Shown here: positions 5,156 to 5,414 of the stretch, piece after piece | Layout of the letters: each line of letters opens with the position of its first letter | How positions within the stretch are numbered: position 1 is the first letter of the stretch | Assembly: GCA_903867275.1 (NCBI GenBank) | Contig: CAIPQY010000393.1 | Location: forward strand, 1-5,414 | Direction of reading: 5' to 3' | Source: an uncultured bacterium | GTDB lineage: Bacteria; Planctomycetota; Phycisphaerae; Phycisphaerales; SM1A02 | Length of the DNA: 5,414 nucleotides | Position numbers and translations under genes: made by a program | The notes under the pieces: generated by a model | Database searches by the model: none | What the model was told of the DNA's origin: nothing | Seen by the model: only the letters and a program-made list of their open reading frames with translations

Positions 5156-5414
5156 GTGCGTCCGACCACCGCCATCGCCATCTTCGGCTCGATCACCGAG
5201 CAGCAGATCAGCGGCTTTGGTCGCTTCACCACCTTCTGCGCCTCGGCGTTGCGCGTGATGCTGCTGCACCCCCTGCACAGCTTGCGCTGGCGCCTGCTCG
5301 GGCCGCAGCTGTTCGCGGTGGGCGTGCTCAGCATTCCGGTGGTGGCCATCACCGGCGCGTTCATCGGCATGATCCTGTCGCTCGAGGGCTACAGCCAGTT
5401 CGCGGCCATCGGCC
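5156..5414 (+). CDS. MlaE-type ABC transporter permease (partial, C-terminus outside window)
   Basis: The first 86 residues of a permease of the MlaE/YrbE family, which with an MlaF-type ATPase and an MlaD-type substrate-binding protein moves phospholipids or related lipids between inner and outer membranes. The family signature is clear at residues 56-82: GVLSIPVVAITGAFIGMI followed by LSLEGYSQF, covering an N-terminal membrane segment and the conserved GxxSxPxV...TGxFxGM pattern. An amphipathic stretch (about 21-50, with HPLHSLRWRLLG) precedes it, as in other family members. The GTG at 5156 is chosen because it gives a normal-length N-terminus; the next in-frame Met is residue 35, which would remove part of it. 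No Shine-Dalgarno is present. Partner genes would be expected just to the right of the window. Confidence 0.87.
   Translation, partial: MRPTTAIAIFGSITEQQISGFGRFTTFCASALRVMLLHPLHSLRWRLLGPQLFAVGVLSIPVVAITGAFIGMILSLEGYSQFAAIG

Noticed and set aside
5143..5370. A 75-codon minus-strand frame opposite the MlaE-like gene start.
   Set aside because: It is opposite a clearly recognisable MlaE N-terminus and has no recognisable motif.

Overview
The window looks like a chromosomal piece of a GC-rich planctomycete, most likely class Phycisphaerae. The main reason is the large secreted protein in the middle. It combines lamin-tail-like modules, a Cys-rich motif of the form CC-x2-VC-x5-DCC-x3-WD-x2-C, and a C-terminal dockerin-like tail with two Asp-rich loops joined by a GPCxGCP linker, a combination I associate with that class. 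There is no sign of a mobile element, CRISPR array, rRNA or tRNA.

Layout. (1) Bases 1-676, minus strand: the N-terminal 225 residues of an amidohydrolase-family deaminase, probably related to aminodeoxyfutalosine deaminase of the alternative menaquinone pathway; its C-terminus lies beyond the left edge. (2) Bases 677-745: a short divergent intergenic region with a -10-like box, a small hairpin and a good Shine-Dalgarno sequence. (3) Bases 746-1606, plus: a 286-residue lipoprotein with a coiled coil and an OmpA/MotB-type peptidoglycan-binding domain, closed by a strong terminator at 1629-1663. (4) Bases 1607-1913: the terminator, then the promoter and leader region of the next gene. (5) Bases 1914-5066, plus: a 1050-residue exported multidomain protein with four lamin-tail-like modules, two Cys-rich modules and a dockerin-like C-terminus, closed by a perfect 11-bp-stem terminator. 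(6) Bases 5156-5414, plus: the start of an MlaE-type ABC transporter permease, cut by the right edge.

The genes do not look like one operon. Each plus-strand gene has its own terminator or its own -10-like box, and the first gene is divergent. Three of the four products belong to the cell envelope or are exported: an outer-membrane-to-peptidoglycan tether, a large secreted or surface protein, and a lipid-transport permease. This fits a diderm cell, but no common pathway is shown.

The most interesting points are in the large protein. Its four modules fall into two alternating subtypes (A-B-A-B). One Cys-rich module has lost exactly two cysteines, both replaced by serine. Near-identical -10-like boxes (CGCTANNCTCGCC) stand before two genes, one of them so close to a GTG start that a leaderless mRNA is implied.
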